Below are positions 62,747-64,000 of a stretch of 64,000 bases of DNA, piece by piece. The notes under the pieces were generated by a model. That model was not told the origin of the DNA, did no database searches, and was given only the letters and a program-made list of their open reading frames with translations. The DNA is from Chitinophaga silvisoli. GTDB taxonomy: Bacteria > Bacteroidota > Bacteroidia > Chitinophagales > Chitinophagaceae. The first letter of the stretch is position 1, and every line of letters starts with the position of its first letter. The stretch lies in the NCBI RefSeq assembly GCF_003412465.1, contig NZ_QTJV01000002.1, positions 992,001 to 1,056,000 on the forward strand. The letters are read 5' to 3'. Made by a program: the position numbers and the translations under genes.

Positions 62747-62795
62747 TAATATAAGTATCATAAATCTGGACATCAGCACATTCGCAGTTTAGTAG

Positions 62796-62803
62796 TAAAT
62801 TTG
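62796..62803 (+). promoter_or_regulatory. Putative -7 box of gldC (TAAATTTG)
   Basis: A perfect TAnnTTTG match 28 nt before the gldC ATG. A TTG -33 box was not found. Confidence 0.42.
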
Positions 62804-62831
62804 CGTTTCTAAAATATTGGAACTATTTTTT

Positions 62832-63179
62832 ATGGCAAAGACATCTACCATACAGATCCAGGTTGAACTGGACAATGACAGGATACCTGAGAAGATTGAA
62901 TGGAGGGCGACGGATAGTACTCAGGCAGACCGTTTCCAGCAGGCGAAGGCGATGATGGTTGCTTTCTGGGACGGAGCTGAAAAAACAGCGCTGCGTATAG
63001 ATTTGTGGACAAAGCAGATGATGGTGGACGAAATGGCTGATTTCTTCTTTCAGACGATGATGACCATGGCAGATACTTATCAGCGTGCTACTCCATACAA
63101 GGATCAGGCGGACGAACTGAGAACTTTTGCCCGTGACTTCTACAAGAAGTTTGAAGAAAAGCAAAAGGCGGAACAATAA
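62832..63179 (+). CDS. gldC: Gliding motility-associated protein GldC
   Basis: A 115-residue protein matching GldC through the segments STIQIQVELDNDRIPEKIEW, ALRIDLWTKQMMVDEMADFF and TMADTYQRAT. In Flavobacterium GldC supports gliding and is thought to stabilise other Gld proteins, though it is not strictly required. It lacks a signal peptide and is likely cytoplasmic. ATG at 62832 is preferred over one 5 codons upstream. It lies 26 bp before the yqeY-like gene. Confidence 0.9.
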   Translation: MAKTSTIQIQVELDNDRIPEKIEWRATDSTQADRFQQAKAMMVAFWDGAEKTALRIDLWTKQMMVDEMADFFFQTMMTMADTYQRATPYKDQADELRTFARDFYKKFEEKQKAEQ

Positions 63180-63205
63180 TCCAAGTTTTTTCAAAACAAC
63201 CATAT

Positions 63206-63658
63206 ATGTCTCTGGAACTAAACATTAACGCAGCGATTAAAACAGCGATGCTGGCAAAAGCCGAAGCGGATTTGCGTGCGCTGCGTGCTATTAAGGCTGC
63301 TATCCTGCATGCCAAGACTGCAGAGGGCTTTAGCGGAGAGCTGAGCGAAGCAGATGAAACAAAACTGTTACAAAAGTTAGCCAAACAAAGAAAAGATTCG
63401 TTGGATATATTTCGTCAGCAAAACAGGGAAGACCTTGCCGCAAAGGAAGAGGAAGAACTGGTTGTGATCGAAAAGTACCTGCCAAAGATGATGGACGAAG
63501 CTGAACTGAAAGCAGCCATTGAAGCTATTATTGCCCAAACCGGAGCTAGTTCTCCTGCCGATATGGGTAAGGTAATGGGTGTGGCTACCAAGCAGTTAGC
63601 TGGTAAAGCCGATGGTAAAGCCATTTCCGGACTGGTAAAAGAGTTACTGGCAAAATAA
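63206..63658 (+). CDS. GatB/YqeY-domain protein
   Basis: A 150-residue helical protein of the YqeY family. Features: LRALRAIKAAILHAKTAEG near the N-terminus, KQRKDSLDIFRQQNREDLAAKEEEEL, YLPKMMDEAELKAAI and DMGKVMGVATKQLAGKADGK at the end. The domain equals the C-terminal tRNA-binding domain of GatB, suggesting tRNA-related or amidotransferase-related function, but the free-standing form is poorly characterised. Monocistronic appearance, next to gldC. Confidence 0.9.
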   Translation: MSLELNINAAIKTAMLAKAEADLRALRAIKAAILHAKTAEGFSGELSEADETKLLQKLAKQRKDSLDIFRQQNREDLAAKEEEELVVIEKYLPKMMDEAELKAAIEAIIAQTGASSPADMGKVMGVATKQLAGKADGKAISGLVKELLAK

Positions 63659-63709
63659 GCGGGGATTTTAATTCTTTTCCCCGTTCCTCCTATCTTCCTA
63701 TAGAAATAT

Positions 63710-64000
63710 ATGGGTATAGACATTGTATTCGCCATTATCCTTGTAATTGCTATTTATAAGGGATATAGCCGTGGCCTGATAGTAGCGGTATTTTCCTTTG
63801 TGGCAGTCACACTGGGACTAGCAGCGGCATTGAAGTTGACCACTGTAGCTGTATTATACGCCCAATCACATTGGGATGTGCATACCCGTTGGCTACCAGT
63901 TATTTGCTTCATCGCATTGTTCCTGGGAGTAGTATTGTTAGTGCGCCTGGGTGCCACTCTCCTGCAAAAACTGGTAGAAGTGGCGATGATGGGCTGGCTA
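63710..64000 (+). CDS. CvpA-family membrane protein (truncated by window end)
   Basis: The first 97 residues of a protein beginning MGIDIVFAIILVIAIYKGYSRG, the CvpA N-terminal motif, with three hydrophobic segments (about 4-18, 23-45, 62-85). CvpA homologues occur in bacterial inner membranes and relate to colicin V production or envelope maintenance; the function is not settled. The reading frame is open to the last base of the window, so the 3' end is unseen. Confidence 0.8.
   Translation, partial: MGIDIVFAIILVIAIYKGYSRGLIVAVFSFVAVTLGLAAALKLTTVAVLYAQSHWDVHTRWLPVICFIALFLGVVLLVRLGATLLQKLVEVAMMGWL

Overview
The window looks like chromosomal DNA of a gliding-type Bacteroidota, most likely a Chitinophaga-like member of the Chitinophagaceae. 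The reasons are families typical of that group (IPExxxVDY, DUF4290, DUF5522, GldC and GldE-like proteins, bacterial GH3 proteins, TonB receptors with carboxypeptidase-like N-domains, a Rho with a large acidic insert) and repeated TAnnTTTG -7 promoter boxes with few Shine-Dalgarno sequences. This placement is inference from gene content. No phage, insertion sequence, CRISPR array or rRNA was seen.

Layout. 1-6 kb: signal transduction (stand-alone receiver, NtrC-type activator, and a converging group of hybrid kinase, receiver and CHASE3 kinase). 6-10.6 kb: a stress and DNA-integrity block (Pro-rich small ORF, DUF892 ferritin-like protein, topoisomerase IB, Ku, ChrA transporter). 10.7-16 kb: 2OG oxygenase, ExbD, AsnRS, Rho. 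16-21 kb: LytS/LytTR pair, PCD, IPExxxVDY protein, DUF5522, TrmB, then an unusual 142-nt tRNA-like gene. 21-30.5 kb: Lrp regulator with tryptophan dioxygenase, a decayed SDR remnant, DUF4290-MurA-Gmk, a GldE-like protein, a possible small RNA, TatC, RpiB, ECF sigma. 30.7-37.7 kb: UvrD helicase-RecX, omega-amidase-VOC protein, NagA-type deacetylase, GT39 transferase. 37.7-42 kb: a four-gene envelope operon (porin, Rieske lipoprotein, imelysin, di-haem oxidoreductase). 42-48 kb: ThiL, inositol monophosphatase, GH3, LysE, a lone ferredoxin oxidoreductase beta subunit, an AhpD-like protein. 48-57.7 kb: two convergent TonB receptors, a cell-wall amidase, a long acyl-CoA dehydrogenase. 57.8-64 kb: hydrolase, two glycosyltransferases, an orphan DppC-type permease, a lipoprotein, GldC, YqeY and a truncated CvpA.

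Most genes are housekeeping and vertically placed. The parts that ordinary annotation does not explain are: (1) the class-II tRNA-like gene at 20974-21116, with a roughly 73-nt variable region, GUC in the anticodon position and its own terminator, directly upstream of trmB; (2) an intergenic repeat family made of a conserved 16-17-nt GC-rich head followed by a long hairpin whose stem sequence differs between copies (46418, 48220, 55725); (3) opposed 3 x 11-bp repeat arrays at 61464-61555; (4) the porin-Rieske-imelysin-di-haem operon, which may be a metal or redox system of the envelope; (5) a promoter-terminator pair flanking about 165 nt without a convincing gene at 27681-27884. All calls come from reading the sequence; no database search was possible.
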